Below, in pieces: positions 23,577 to 34,955 of a stretch of 64,000 bases of DNA (the first letter of the stretch is position 1; each line of letters begins with the position of its first letter). The notes beneath the pieces are model-generated. The model was not told where the DNA came from. It saw only the letters and a list, made by a program, of their open reading frames with translations, and made no database searches. The translations under genes and the position numbers were made by a program. Source of the stretch: Viscum album (taxonomy: Eukaryota; Streptophyta; Magnoliopsida; Santalales; Viscaceae); contig OY728121.1 of the NCBI GenBank assembly GCA_963277665.1, forward strand, positions 954,092,097 through 954,156,096, read 5' to 3'.

Positions 23577-24800
23577 TCTCCACAAATTTTGTAAATTTTT
23601 TCCTCATAATTTTATTCCCTTATTAAAAAAGTGAAGATACCTTTCCCTCATGGATTTTTCATATTCCCATGTTGGTTCCTCAACAATATGGTTTCTCCAC
23701 AAAACCATAACTTGGTGAATTACTTTCTTCCTAAATACTTTCTATCTTTGGTCAAGAATATGAATATGATTTTACTCATAAGAAAGTTTATCTTCCCACT
23801 AAACTACTTCAGGTCTCAAAACATGATATGAATCTGGCATATACTTTCTTAATATTGAAACATGAAAAAAAATTTGTACTTGGGATAAATTTAGAGGTAA
23901 AACCACTCAGTAGGAAACTGATCCAACTTTATTTAGGATTTATTAGGGTCAAATGAACCATGGAATTAGATTTCCATTCTTACCAAAACTCATAACAACT
24001 TTTCATGAAGATATTTTAAGAAAAACATGATCACCTACTAAAAAATGAAAGGTATTTCCTTCTATTGTCGTATTAAATTTTATGTCTACTTTGAGATATC
24101 TTCATATATTTATGGATCATATTAAACTTATTAGTGATTTAATATATTAAATATGGTCCCATAAACTTAATTTCTCATATTTCATCCCAAAATATAGGGG
24201 TCTAACACTAATTTCCATATAATTCCTCAAAAGGAACCATCTATATATTGGAATGAAAACTGTTATTATAAGAAAACTAAACTAAAGAAAGATGTTGATC
24301 CCAAATTCAATAGTAATCCATCAAACAAGGTCGAATAATATCCTCCAAAGTATGAATTTTTCTCTATTATTATTCATCATATTGAGGATAAAAAGCAGTG
24401 CTGAAATTTAATTCAGTCCCCAAAGACTTCGGTATTACTTTCCTTAAATTAGAGGTGAATTTGAGATCATGATCAGATACAATAGAGATAGTAACTACAT
24501 GTAATCAAATTATCTATTTAACATAAATTTGATAAATTTTATATAAATTCAAGGTTTATTGGATATGAAGTAAATGTGAAAATTTAGTCAGTTGATCAAC
24601 AATAACCCAAATCTGATTGTTACCTCAATAATTCTTTGGCAATGCCACTATGAAACCCATAGATATATTTTACCATTTCCACTCCATAATTGAAAATGGA
24701 TGAATAATACCCTTCAGTAATTACCCTTATGCTTTAACATACTTATAATTATAGAATTATATGGTAAAGTCTAAAATATATATTTTCATTTCATCCCACC
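23577..24800 (-). pseudogene. G2 integrase C-terminus and chromodomain remnant
   Basis: Minus strand. The chromodomain end at about 23690-23620 reads IVEEPTWEYEKSMRERY, with the conserved E-E-x-T-W-E intact; G5 has two stops at the same Glu-Glu. Upstream, 24250-23800 is colinear at nucleotide level with the G5 integrase end (59760-59250), and 24690-24400 with its integrase core (60160-59860). Individual catalytic residues of the DDE triad cannot be read with confidence because of stops and frameshifts. Chromodomains guide chromovirus integration to heterochromatin histone marks; this copy is inactive. Confidence 0.72.
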
Positions 24801-26320
24801 GGTAATACCACCGAAGTTCTTTTTACATCTTAGTACTGCTGGGATGAATGGAGAATGAGGAACTATGAGTTTTATTTAGTAACTCCCTCTTCAAATGGGA
24901 TTCAAAAGGCACACATAATCTATTTCCAAATCAAAAAACAAATTCTATATCAATATTAAATTTAGTAAACTTAAATTTCTTAACCAATTCTACCCTTTTC
25001 TCTGACTCATAGTCTTCCTTCTAATATTAATTTATTCTATTTAATAGAGACGACTACACTAAAACCTAAAAAAAATAGATGAATCTCCTAAACCCATATA
25101 TTCTAAGCCAAAATTTATAAAACTAGTAACTAAATTTTCATGTTACAAATATAAAATGGTTAATGTGGAATTATTTTTTCAACTCAAAGCATCAAACACA
25201 TTGTTTTCTTTTCTAGGATGATAATGAATCATACAATCATAATCATTTATCAGTTCTATACATCTTTGTCACATGTTCAAATCATTATGAGTAAATTTAT
25301 ACTTCAAAATATTATTATAGATATATAATTTTCACTTGGATCCATATAAATGATGCCTCTATATTTTTAAATAGAAAACACAGTAGCTAATTTTAAATCA
25401 TGTGTAGGATAATTTAACTCATGAGGTTTTAGTTTCCATGAAGCCTAGTAAATTACCTAATCATTATGCATTATAACATAACCAAGTTCCTTAAATAAAG
25501 CATCTATGTAGATAAAAAAATCACCATTCCTAGAGGGTAGGTCCAAAACTAGATCATTCACCGATCTCATTTTTAATTCCTAAAAACAATCATCTCATTC
25601 GTTTTTCTAGATAAATTTTACTACTTTTCATGTAACCATAGTTAGTGGGATATATAACCATGAATTTCTTTTATCAAACCTCTGATAATTTCCTACTAAT
25701 CCAAGAAAACTAAAAATATCAGTAACATTTATAGGACTTGACCATTCATAAACAAATTTTGTTTTAGTGAGATCAACTGTTATTCCAACTTTATTTACAA
25801 TGTGTCTAAGGAAAGAAATCTATTGTAACCAAAAATCACTTTTTTCTAAATTTTCCATATAAATTTTTTCTTTAAGGGTTTATAGAACAATCCTTATATG
25901 TTTTTATGATCCTTATAACTTTGTTAGTAAACCAAAATATCATCAATAAAAATAAACACAACTATATCCAAATATTCAAGAAAGAATCTATTCATAAGAT
26001 CCATAAATATAATAGGGGAAGTTTTCAAACCAAAGGGTATAACTACAAACTAATAATTCCCATATCTAGTGAAAAATAATGTTTTATAAATGTAATCCTC
26101 TTTCACCTTCAGTTGATGGTACATGGATCTCAGGTCAGCCTTCAAAAAATACCGAGCTCCCTGGAGATGATCAAACAAGTCCTCTATAGGAGGAAAAGGA
26201 TACTTATTCTTAACAATGATGTTATTCTATGTAGTATAATCAATGAAAAGTCTCATGGAACCATCTTTATTTTTTTTAAAATAAAATGGGAGCACTCCAT
26301 GGTGAAGTTCTAGGATGAAT
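24801..26320 (-). pseudogene. G2 reverse transcriptase and RNase H remnant
   Basis: Minus strand. RT blocks at about 26290-25925 in order: [69 protein letters not shown], then [16 protein letters not shown] near 25960, with the catalytic Asp pair intact. These are the gypsy RT motifs, and the region aligns with 61455-61830 of G5. The RNase H end and connection at about 25270-25190 read RCIELINDYDCMIHYHPRKEN then a DALS-type segment. Stops are frequent. An overlapping plus-strand frame at 26113-26313 is a shadow. Confidence 0.85.
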
Positions 26321-26879
26321 AAAAACTTTGTATAATAACTCATACAATTTCTTTTTCAGTTCCAAAAGTTCTAATTAACCCATTTGATAAGTGGGTTTGT
26401 AAATTGGATTCTCATATGGAACTAAGTAAATAGTAAATTCAACTTTCGAATAGGCATAAAACTGGGAAACTCATAGAGAAAACCATCCAGGTATTCATTT
26501 ACTAACAACACATCATTAATCTGAACAGTTCACTTATTTTCAGAAATATGTGAAGGCTAAATTTCATTTCTATATCTTAATAGTTTATTGGATTCCTGAT
26601 ATGTTATTAATGTTATGGGTTCATTATTGTATAAAAAATAAAAATATTTCTGAAAAGAAACTTATTTGTCTCTAAAATCAATCTTAGCATAGTAAAAAAA
26701 ACCAATACATACCCAAGATAACATAAAACTCTACTAGAGGAAGGAAAATAAGGTTTTTAGGTAATGTATATCCACATACTATGATAGGAATATTCATATA
26801 ATTTCATTTTTCTATAATATATTCCCTATGTGTTTTTACCATAAGTTTTATATTTATTTATTGAGGTGTAATTTCTAAT

Positions 26880-28110
26880 TTACCAGAAAATTACTCAGAA
26901 ATGAAAGAATGTGTAGACCTTGAATCAACCAACAAATTATCATAATCTAAATAAACAAAAAATTTACCTGATACCACTTCGTTGGATGGTCCAATATCTA
27001 CTGAAGTTGTTTCAAAGGACTTTACTAAATATTTATACTTATAGTCTGGATGCTTCCCATCATTCGAGTCAATATTCAAGTAGGTATGCACATAATACCC
27101 TATCTCACCACATTTAAAATACTTTAATATTTTGTTATAAAAATTGAACTTACCACTACCCAGATATTTCTCACTACAATCATTATCTATATGTCCAAAC
27201 ATACCACATTAGAATCCCTTACCATATTTGATAAAGAATTATTCAGGGTTCTTTTTACCACAATTTCCATAAACTGAGAACATTATTTTCTTACCTTTAT
27301 ATTCCGTTAATTTATTTCTACCCATTTCCCTCCGTCTGGAACTTTTCTTCTTCCTATTGTCAAAGTACACATGATCATTAAAAAACTCCATTTCTAACCT
27401 CTCAGTAATTTGAATAAGTTTCTCATAAAAGTTTAATTCATTGTAACCCAATTGCATTCAATATCTCATATTCAATCATGAGTAAGAACTTATGACTTTA
27501 CTATCAAGATCCAAGATGAAAATTAGAGTGTACCATCTAATTGAGTGAAATTTTCTTTATATGCGGCTGATGAATCTTCCCCTTTTTTCATTAATTCCAA
27601 GAATTTATTTTCCATCCAAATTTGAATAGCCTTATGAATGTTTTTTCAAGGAAAATATTCATAAATTCATCCCATTCAAAGGTAGAAATATCTTCTTTAT
27701 CCCTAATATTCTTGACCATTGACCAGCCCTGGTTGGCTTCACCTTGAAAATGATAAATTATAAGACTAAACTTTTTATGATTTGAAAAACCCATTACATA
27801 AAATATCATTTACATGTATTTAATCCACCCCTCAGTTACCAATGGGTTAGAAGATCCACTAAATATAGGAGGGAGTTTTCTCATAAAATGTTCCACTATC
27901 ATCATGATGCTCTATGGTAGATTTAATAGATCTCGTGAATGGATTCCACTTCCATTTATATCCTGTATCAACTGAGCCATTTCTACCAAAAACTAAAAAG
28001 TTCCAATTTGAAACATTCTTGGTTACTGATTTAGAAGGATATTATCCTCTCAGTGCCTTCCAACATCATCTTCCCTATTTTCTTAGCAGAAAAACATTCT
28101 GAATAGACAT
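26880..28110 (-). pseudogene. G2 gag, zinc knuckle and protease start
   Basis: Minus strand, three open pieces. 27591-27809 holds gag residues such as FQGEANQGWSMVKNIRD and WDEFMNIFLEKTF, matching gypsy gag 'W...FK..F' regions and colinear with G5 63140-63330. 27239-27457 continues gag. 26891-27202 has a degenerate zinc-knuckle series (..CSEKYLGSGKFNFYNK.., then KYFKCGEIGYYVHTYLN, where CxxC and later residues are partly lost) and ends in LLVDSRSTHSFIS, the start of the aspartic protease. The protease Asp is kept but the Gly of D-S-G is Arg. The stretch 26320-26880 in between contains the rest of protease, unreadable. Confidence 0.8.
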
Positions 28111-28250
28111 ATTTTAGATGAAGTAACATTGTAATCTTCAAATGATATATCATTTAAATTTAAACATAAAGTAAAATATTTTAAGGGTATTTTATTAACA
28201 TTATCCAAACTTCTAAATTTATCTAAACCCTAATATAATACTAACTATAA
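28111..28250 (-). other. G2 leader and decayed primer-binding site
   Basis: AATACTAACTATAA at about 28237-28250 aligns with GATACCAACTATAA of the G5 PBS border (63810-63823), placing the PBS immediately inside the 5' LTR. The initiator-Met PBS match is reduced by substitutions. Confidence 0.5.
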
Positions 28251-29764
28251 AGACTCAACCTTAAACATTACTTATTCTAGTGAATTTTTACTATAATTAA
28301 TATTCATTCATTCCCTAAGATCATTTAGGTTTAGTGTTTTATAGAATCATGAGAAAATATTACAAATTAAACACATACATTTCAAGTGTACACTTCTATA
28401 CAATATCCATTTTTTCTATAAAAAAATCATTAAAATAAAACTTTATTTCTTTTCATGATAAGCCTTCAAAATTTTATTCATAAACTCATACTTGTTCTTA
28501 CTACCCTTTAAACCCTATGAAAAACATTTTAAAACTTGTTATGGGAAGAAAATCTCACTAAGGGACCTAAAAAATTAATAAAAAAAATTATTATTTCATA
28601 AATAATTATAATTTTTTCCTTTTTCATAAAATAAACATTGAACTCAAAATGAACATTTTATTACCCAATAAATCACCTTCTCTTCCCAAATATTTCTATA
28701 AAACACTTCATAATAAATATTAAAGGAAAAATAAAATCCATATAGTTTTCTATGAAAATATGATAAACTCATGAAAATATTTTTCATAAAGATAAGTAAT
28801 ATTTACTTTCCCTTGAACATAAACTTAATAAATTACCTTATGAAAACATGATATTTTTTGTAAAAAAAATCTAGAAAGCATAATAAAACATATGTATAAC
28901 TTGGGGAATAATTTTATTTTCATACTTTCTTATGATGTAACCCTCAATACTACCATATGATGTAACCCCTATAGCTACCTTGAAATAACCCTCACTGTTA
29001 TACTTGAATGTAACCATTGTAGTTACACTTGGAATACTCATCATGATTAACTTCCAACATAAACATATCAAATTCATTGGAGGTATATCATAGAACTACC
29101 CATATTTGGTTTATAAAAGAACTACCCATTATTATAAAAATTTCCCAATAACTATAACATAATTATAAAACATGAATTCTTTCATCATAAAAATAATTTC
29201 TTAAGGAAAATAACTTATTTTTAAAGAAAAATGTTCACTTAAAAAGGAAAAAAAAATTCATTGAAAATAACCATTTAATCTTGTAGAGGAAGATTAAAAA
29301 CGTTAAGGCCCCATGAAATCAGAAAAACCTACTAATGTATTATTAGTTAAAAAACATTCTTTTTTAATTTTTTAAAAAGAATCATTAAAAGAGTATATAT
29401 ATTGTTTTTCAAAAGAATGTCCCATTCCTTGAGTCCGACTCGTCATGTACAATATTTATATTCCTAAATAATAATAAAATGTTAATTTATAATTGGTTAT
29501 TAACATTTCAAAAGTTTATTAATAATTTAATATCACTTATTACCATGTTATATACAATTACTTTATCATTTAAGTTCTCGTTGAATGTTTTGATGATATT
29601 CATTTCATAAGTCAAAAATGACTTCGGTCTATTGACTATGGTCAAATAGTTCATTATTAAATCATCTCTAGGAAAATATTCATGAAATAGATATAATTTT
29701 TATTGATCAATTATAATTTTAAATACTTCAATTAAATATTGTTATGAAAAATGAACCATGTTAA

Positions 29765-30180
29765 AATCATGAAGATGGTAGGTCGTACGTATGAATGAGT
29801 AACATTTTCATTTTTGAATGATCATTATGGAAAGAAGGTAAATATAATTTTATCTATAAATAATGATAATAATATCATATATATCATTTTATTTATTTAA
29901 ATATACTTATATATATCATCCATGTGGGGAGGATGATGAAAAATTAATCACATCACTTCGTGAATGTGGTAGTCCACACGTATGCACGAACGATGTTATC
30001 ATTTTTATGTGCATGGAATGGTAAGAATGTAAGTGATATATTATCATTTTAAAATGATACATATGTAATTAATATTATATATAAACATTAATTACATCAT
30101 TATAACCATTATTTATAGACAGTGATGGAAAATGAATTACATCTCTTCATGAGGTAGTAGTCCGCCGTACACACGAACGA
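29765..30180 (-). repeat. Three direct repeats, CGTACGT-type, in the G2 5' LTR
   Basis: Cores near 29783 (GGTCGTACGTATGAATGAG), 29948-29998 (TCACATCACTTCGTG and CCACACGTATGCACGAACGA) and 30135-30180 (CCGCCGTACACACGAACGA), spaced about 190 bp. They begin about 337 bp downstream of the TATA box in element sense, nearly the same distance as in the other LTR and in G5. Confidence 0.72.
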
Positions 30181-30516
30181 TAAATTATTTTCCTATTTGA
30201 TGGAAATGGAGTTGGATTTAGTTATTTCACTAAAATAATAAAATATTAGTATATTTGAGATACTTGAGTTAATATTTTATCATATTTGGAGAATATTTTA
30301 AGGAGGTTGAAGAAAAAATAAAACAAAAATGCATTACTAAAAACAACACCTCTTATTTGGACAATCTCCTTTTCTTAACACCTTAAGAACACTAAGGCTA
30401 GTTTAATACCTTAAAAAGTACCTCTATAATTAATGGAGGGATTATATAATTTTATTTGGGAAGTTCTTGGACATTACAAAATGGGTTTTAAGTGTTAAAA
30501 ATTAGAAGAATAAGTA

Positions 30517-30526
30517 CCCTTTTATA
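30517..30526 (-). promoter_or_regulatory. TATA box of G2 5' LTR
   Basis: The minus strand reads TATAAAAGGG, preceded by the conserved GTGCCCCTCCCCTCTCC block. This is the LTR that would have driven G2 transcription. Confidence 0.7.
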
Positions 30527-32379
30527 GGAGAGGGGAGGGGCACTCTTGGAATTTATCAAAATATTAAATTAATATAAATTAATTTTCAATTCCTAAAAAG
30601 TGAAATATTTTGAATATAAGATGAGTATGGGTATACATAATCTCATCCAATAATTTTTAAATAATTTTTGGTCACTTTTTACCCTTATTATTAAATCTTA
30701 ACCCTTATTTAACTCTTTAAACTCTTACCATAACAACATTGATTTTTACTCTTTGAGGGTTAATATTTTTACTATAAAATGAAAAAATGCCCATAATTCG
30801 TTAATGATTTATATTTTCAACATTATAATAATCAATTTTATAGATTTAATATTTTTTTGAATTTTAAATCATTTAATAAAATATTATTTATTTTAAAATA
30901 TCATTAATGTTAATTTTGACACTATTAATTACTTTGAATATTAAAAATATTAATAAAACAATATAACTTAGAAAAAAAATATTTTAATAAATCTAAAAAA
31001 TATCCAAGTACTCTATAATTTTTTATTACATTAATTATCTCATATTATATATATATATTTAATATTATTTTTTTTATTTTTTTATTAATTAAATAATTAT
31101 TGGATCAGTGCTGTGAAAATATTTAATGTAATTATTTATTTTCTAAAAATTAAAAATAGATTAAAATGATGAATATAAATCTATTATCTTTAACAATACT
31201 ATTTATAGTTGAATATATCTTCTAGATACCATATTAAAAATATTCCACTTATTAAAAACAAGAGCATGACAAGTTTGATTTTTCTTTAAAAAAATATTAA
31301 AAATGTCATAAAATCATCCAAGTGGCCATAAATATTAATATAACCTAACATTTAATAATTTTGGATGAATATTACTCATATAATAAAATTGGGGTAAGTG
31401 TTAAGGTCTTTTTCTAGTCCACATCATTTTATTTTTAACATTAATTACATGATTTACCCTTTTCTATGGTAAAAAAAATACTAAGGTTACTATAAAAGTG
31501 ACCTATTTACAAAATTTAGACCACATGATTCCAAATATGGAATCTATTTCAAAAACAAAAATTGTATTATTTTAAATAAAAATGAACTAATGAAAATTTA
31601 AAACTAATCTAAAACATAATTTGACCGTGTAAATCAAATACAGTTTTCAATAAAAACCAATATTTTTTTATTATTAATTAAAAAATAAAACTATTCAAGA
31701 AACTATCATTAATTAATAATAACATAATTTTAAATTTCTAAATTTAAAAATGAAGTTATTTTTTTCCAAATTAAAATTATATAACTTGAAAATTAAACTT
31801 TTAAATAAAATTGTATAAGAATTTGTGTACATAATTCAAAAATTCTAATAAATATCAAAATATTTTATTTTATCATTACCAAGGTTGTTAAAATTGGTAT
31901 CATCACGTTTACACATTTGTTTATTCAAATTTTTGATTTAATATTTGATAATGATTGAGTAGTGGGTTTTAGTTGTTTTTTGAATTTTGGAAATGAGGGT
32001 TGTTGATTAAAATGACTTCCAAGAATGGGTTTATTCAACTTTTATATTTTGACTATAAGGTTGTAAGTTTTTTGGGTTTGAAAACATATGTGTATTATGG
32101 GTGTTTTGATACCTTGTACTTTTAAATACCCTTTTTTGTGTTTTGGTTAACACCTTTTGAAATTATTTTAAATATTTGTAATTAATCAACTCTGTGTGAA
32201 ATAATGATGTATTTTATCATGAAAGTTGATTTGAATATATAAAACACTATTTTATCATGTGATATTATCTCCCTATATAATCTTATAGGGAGTTTTTTAT
32301 GATGAAAAATAAAATCTAGGAATAGGATATACCTTTTAAAATTTGTGTTGTGAAGGTTTATGCTCTATAAAGTGAATTA

Positions 32380-32640
32380 GTTGAATTATATAAGAAGATG
32401 ATTGGATATGTTTTTAGTGATATTGCATCAATTTTTAGACATATTAAAATAGAAAATTTCACAATTTCACAATCATCTAGAACAAAAATTTTTGTTTCTT
32501 TTGATATAAAATTTAAATATAAATCATATTATAATTTTCAAATAAATTACCAAACAGGTGTTGAAAGAAGGGAGTGGGGATGGAGATAGAGGTGAATATG
32601 GAGATGATTGTCACTCATCAGGAGGTAGTCACGAAGAATG
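32380..32640 (+). pseudogene. Candidate last exon of the CACTA second gene
   Basis: The plus strand reads ELVELYKKMIGYVFSDIAS and, after a frame change near a CAAACAG splice-like site, GSGDGDRGEYGDDCHSSGGS followed by HEE and a stop. A short helical segment followed by a low-complexity acidic, Gly/Ser-rich tail resembles the end of Transposase_24 proteins, and it lies on the same strand as the Transposase_24 remnant interrupted by G2. No conserved domain proves it. Confidence 0.4.
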
Positions 32641-32859
32641 ATTTTATACTTCATCTTGGTGATGTTGTTCTATAACTAAACTCAGTACTTTTAACTTTTT
32701 TTGTGTAATTAAACATATATGTTTTCAATTATCCATTGTCTGTCTTATTAAAGGATGTAAATGTTGTTTTTATTATGTTTTTTGGTGTATATATGAATCT
32801 ATGTTATATCTTATGTTTTTATTGAACTTGGGGATAAAATATGATTTTTTTTATACTAA

Positions 32860-33244
32860 AATAACCATAAGTGGTTTAAATTAACACCAAATAAGAGTAA
32901 TAATTTAGTAGTGGTTCAAACCATTATTGAATTTGGTTTTCATATAGTGGTAGTTTAAACTTCCACAAAATAAAATTAGCTATTTAATGGTGGTTTAAAC
33001 TACCATAATCAGAGATGTGAAAATTCAAACATAAAACCAATACTAAAAATGTAAAAACCACCTTGAGGAGAATGTGTTGAAACATTTGAATAAAACCACC
33101 ATGGAATTATAAAAAACATAGTGAAATATTTCCCAACACCACATCAAGCGAGGGTTTCATGAAACCCCTATGAAAGGATTCGGTATAAGTTTAAACCATC
33201 GCTAAACAAAAAAACCACTGTTATTAGACCATTTTCTTGTAGAA
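32860..33244 (-). repeat. CACTA right subterminal repeats and terminal inverted repeat
   Basis: Repeated GTGGTTTAAA / TTTAAACCAC units in both orientations: near 32871, 32923, 32948, 32988 and 33191, with shorter AACCACC forms between. They lead to the terminus at about 33201-33244 (minus strand CTACAAGAAAATGG). Clusters of short subterminal repeats are where CACTA transposase-associated proteins bind. The terminal TG/CA pair has mutated. Confidence 0.75.
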
Positions 33245-33520
33245 AAGTCTTCTACAAGAATCAAAGGATTTCCACAACAAATAATTTTTATTACTCCCTT
33301 GATTCAAAAGCCTCTTTAAGGGTTAATATCCACTAAGTAAAAGCATAGATTAAATATCCATCATTGTATCCTAAAGATATTTTCTTGAAATCCATTGTAC
33401 TATTGATTTAATGGGGGTAGATCTACTCTAAATGATAGATAAATCATATAATACCTTTGTGGGATCCATATATTATCATCCAAGAAAAATTCATACCAAT
33501 TCCCACCAATATTCCCAACA
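33245..33520 (+). repeat. 3' LTR of C1, right half
   Basis: Continuation of the copia 3' LTR beyond the CACTA insertion, aligned with 5890-6197 of the 5' LTR and ending ATTCCCAACA. CA is the expected LTR terminus. The next bases (CATGC) would be the copia target duplication, but the left partner is lost. Confidence 0.72.
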
Positions 33521-34955
33521 CATGCATCTGTAGTATCTATATACATTCATTTAGTTAAACTTGTCTGATTTCACTTATCTTACATAATAATATTAAAGTC
33601 ATGTACTTCATATGAGATCTTAAACCTCTTAAAATATCTCAAATTGATCTAAAATCTCTATATATTTCATTCAAAATAAAAGAAGTTTAATAATGATAAC
33701 TTCATTTATCAAATTCACATACTCAATTCCATCCCCAAAAACCTCTTCAAATCATACCAAAATTTAGTTACATGAATGAATATATCTGATAAAATGGACT
33801 ATTAATACATCAATTTGTATGATATAAGCAAGAAATTTATTATTATAAAATTAATTTCATATTTTAAAACTCAATCCCACTAAGTCTTCTTCTAATCCAG
33901 TAATGAGATTTAGCATGCATCCTGAATCTCACCTGCAATTGGTCATGGGGTGGTGAAAACCAAAAGTATAAAACTCTAATTATGCAAGGAATTATCCTTT
34001 TTGAATATAAATCATAAATTGAAATAATAACCACAACAAAATTTTTGAAAATCAACTCCTACATAAATGATGAAACACCTACATGAGTATGTCAAGTAAG
34101 AAAAAAAACCAGAATACAATTTTCCAAAGAAAAACTAATATATGAATCAATCTATTTCAAGAAAAATCAACTTAATCCCAAAATAATTTTTTTAAACATA
34201 AACCTCAACATAATATTGTTATTCTAAAAAGAAACATATAATAATAGGACAAGTTTACTAGTATATTCAATCATTCCTCATGCAAAATCTCTTTTGTGAA
34301 GTGAATAGGAACAATAAAGGAATAGTGAATGACACACACACACATTATTTACTTATAAACAAAAAAAAACAAATATTAGGGGTTGATAATAGGTCATACC
34401 AAGGACGAGTGGACCAATCCCATTTGGAACATTCCTTAAAATGACCATTTTATTTAGGACCACATTTAATATGGGATCTAAAAATTATGTTTGGTTTAGT
34501 CTGCTTAAAATGCAGACTGATCTAAAAGCTATCTTGTATTTGTAATTAATATTGAAGATAATTTTTAAAAATATAAAAACACTAATTATTATGAATTATT
34601 GAATATTAAATACATAATAGTTATCATATAAATTTTAATATATATTTTAAACACATAATAAAAATATACACATTTTTCTATAAAAACGATTTATTAAATT
34701 AAAATAAAATTTAAATAAATAAGGGAAAAAAATATTCTCAGACACTGGACCAACTCGTATATGTTTAGGCTAGTCCACTTAAGCTTGTGATATTTTTTCC
34801 TTGGTATCTTTAAGCCTATTTAAAATTATTTCCATATTTCTCTAGTAAAGTCCACACCATAAATGTAGTTTTTGGGACTAGAATTTACCGTTGGGTCCTA
34901 CTAAGCATCCCTAAGAAACATGAACAACATAAATATCTGCCACATGTTATCCAAT
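33521..34955. other. Unassigned AT-rich DNA
   Basis: No recognisable coding domain, RNA gene or LTR border. Contains a short (CA)n run near 34332 and AT-rich simple sequence at 34540-34730. The frame at 33864-34055 shows no domain. Confidence 0.5.

Larger units (their letters stand above)
20213..31892 (-). mobile_element. Gypsy element G2, complete but decayed, inserted in the CACTA
   Basis: Minus-strand Ty3/gypsy chromovirus with LTRs at 20213-23576 (3' LTR, left side incomplete) and 28251-31892 (5' LTR), and an internal region 23577-28250 in the order gag, protease, RT, RNase H, integrase, chromodomain from right to left. The LTRs differ at roughly 15-20 percent of positions in the stretches compared by eye, so it is old. 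Its LTRs and internal region are homologous to G5, making both Tekay-like. The CACTA continues on both sides. No clean target duplication remains because the left LTR end is missing. Confidence 0.8.
28251..31892 (-). repeat. 5' LTR of G2
   Basis: About 3.64 kb, close to the 3.84 kb of the G5 LTR to which it is homologous. The left border is next to the decayed PBS; the right border is ..TATCATTACCAAGGTTGTTAA, aligned with TATCATTAC.. at the end of the left LTR. It contains the TATA box at 30517-30526 and three direct repeats at 29765-30180. Nothing coding. Confidence 0.78.
11201..33244 (+). mobile_element. CACTA (En/Spm) DNA transposon inserted in the 3' LTR of C1, itself carrying nested insertions
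   Basis: A cut-and-paste transposon of the CACTA superfamily. The right terminus reads, on the minus strand, CTACAAGAAAATGGTCTAAT, the typical CACTACAAGAAAA end with its outermost bases mutated. The left terminus is degenerate but aligns over the inner part (TAATTAAAGGTGATTTTTTTGT against TAATAACAGTGGTTTTTTTGT). The flanking LTR sequence is colinear with the uninterrupted 5' LTR (CTCTCAAGTCTTC), implying a 3-bp duplication AAG (left copy now AAT at 11198-11200, right copy AAG at 33245-33247). Inside are TNP2, DUF4218 and DUF4216 remnants, a Transposase_24 remnant, a DUF4283 remnant and the gypsy element G2. All genes are broken, so it is non-autonomous. Confidence 0.78.

Noticed and set aside
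34330..34350. (CA)n microsatellite
   Set aside because: Short and without context; ordinary simple sequence.
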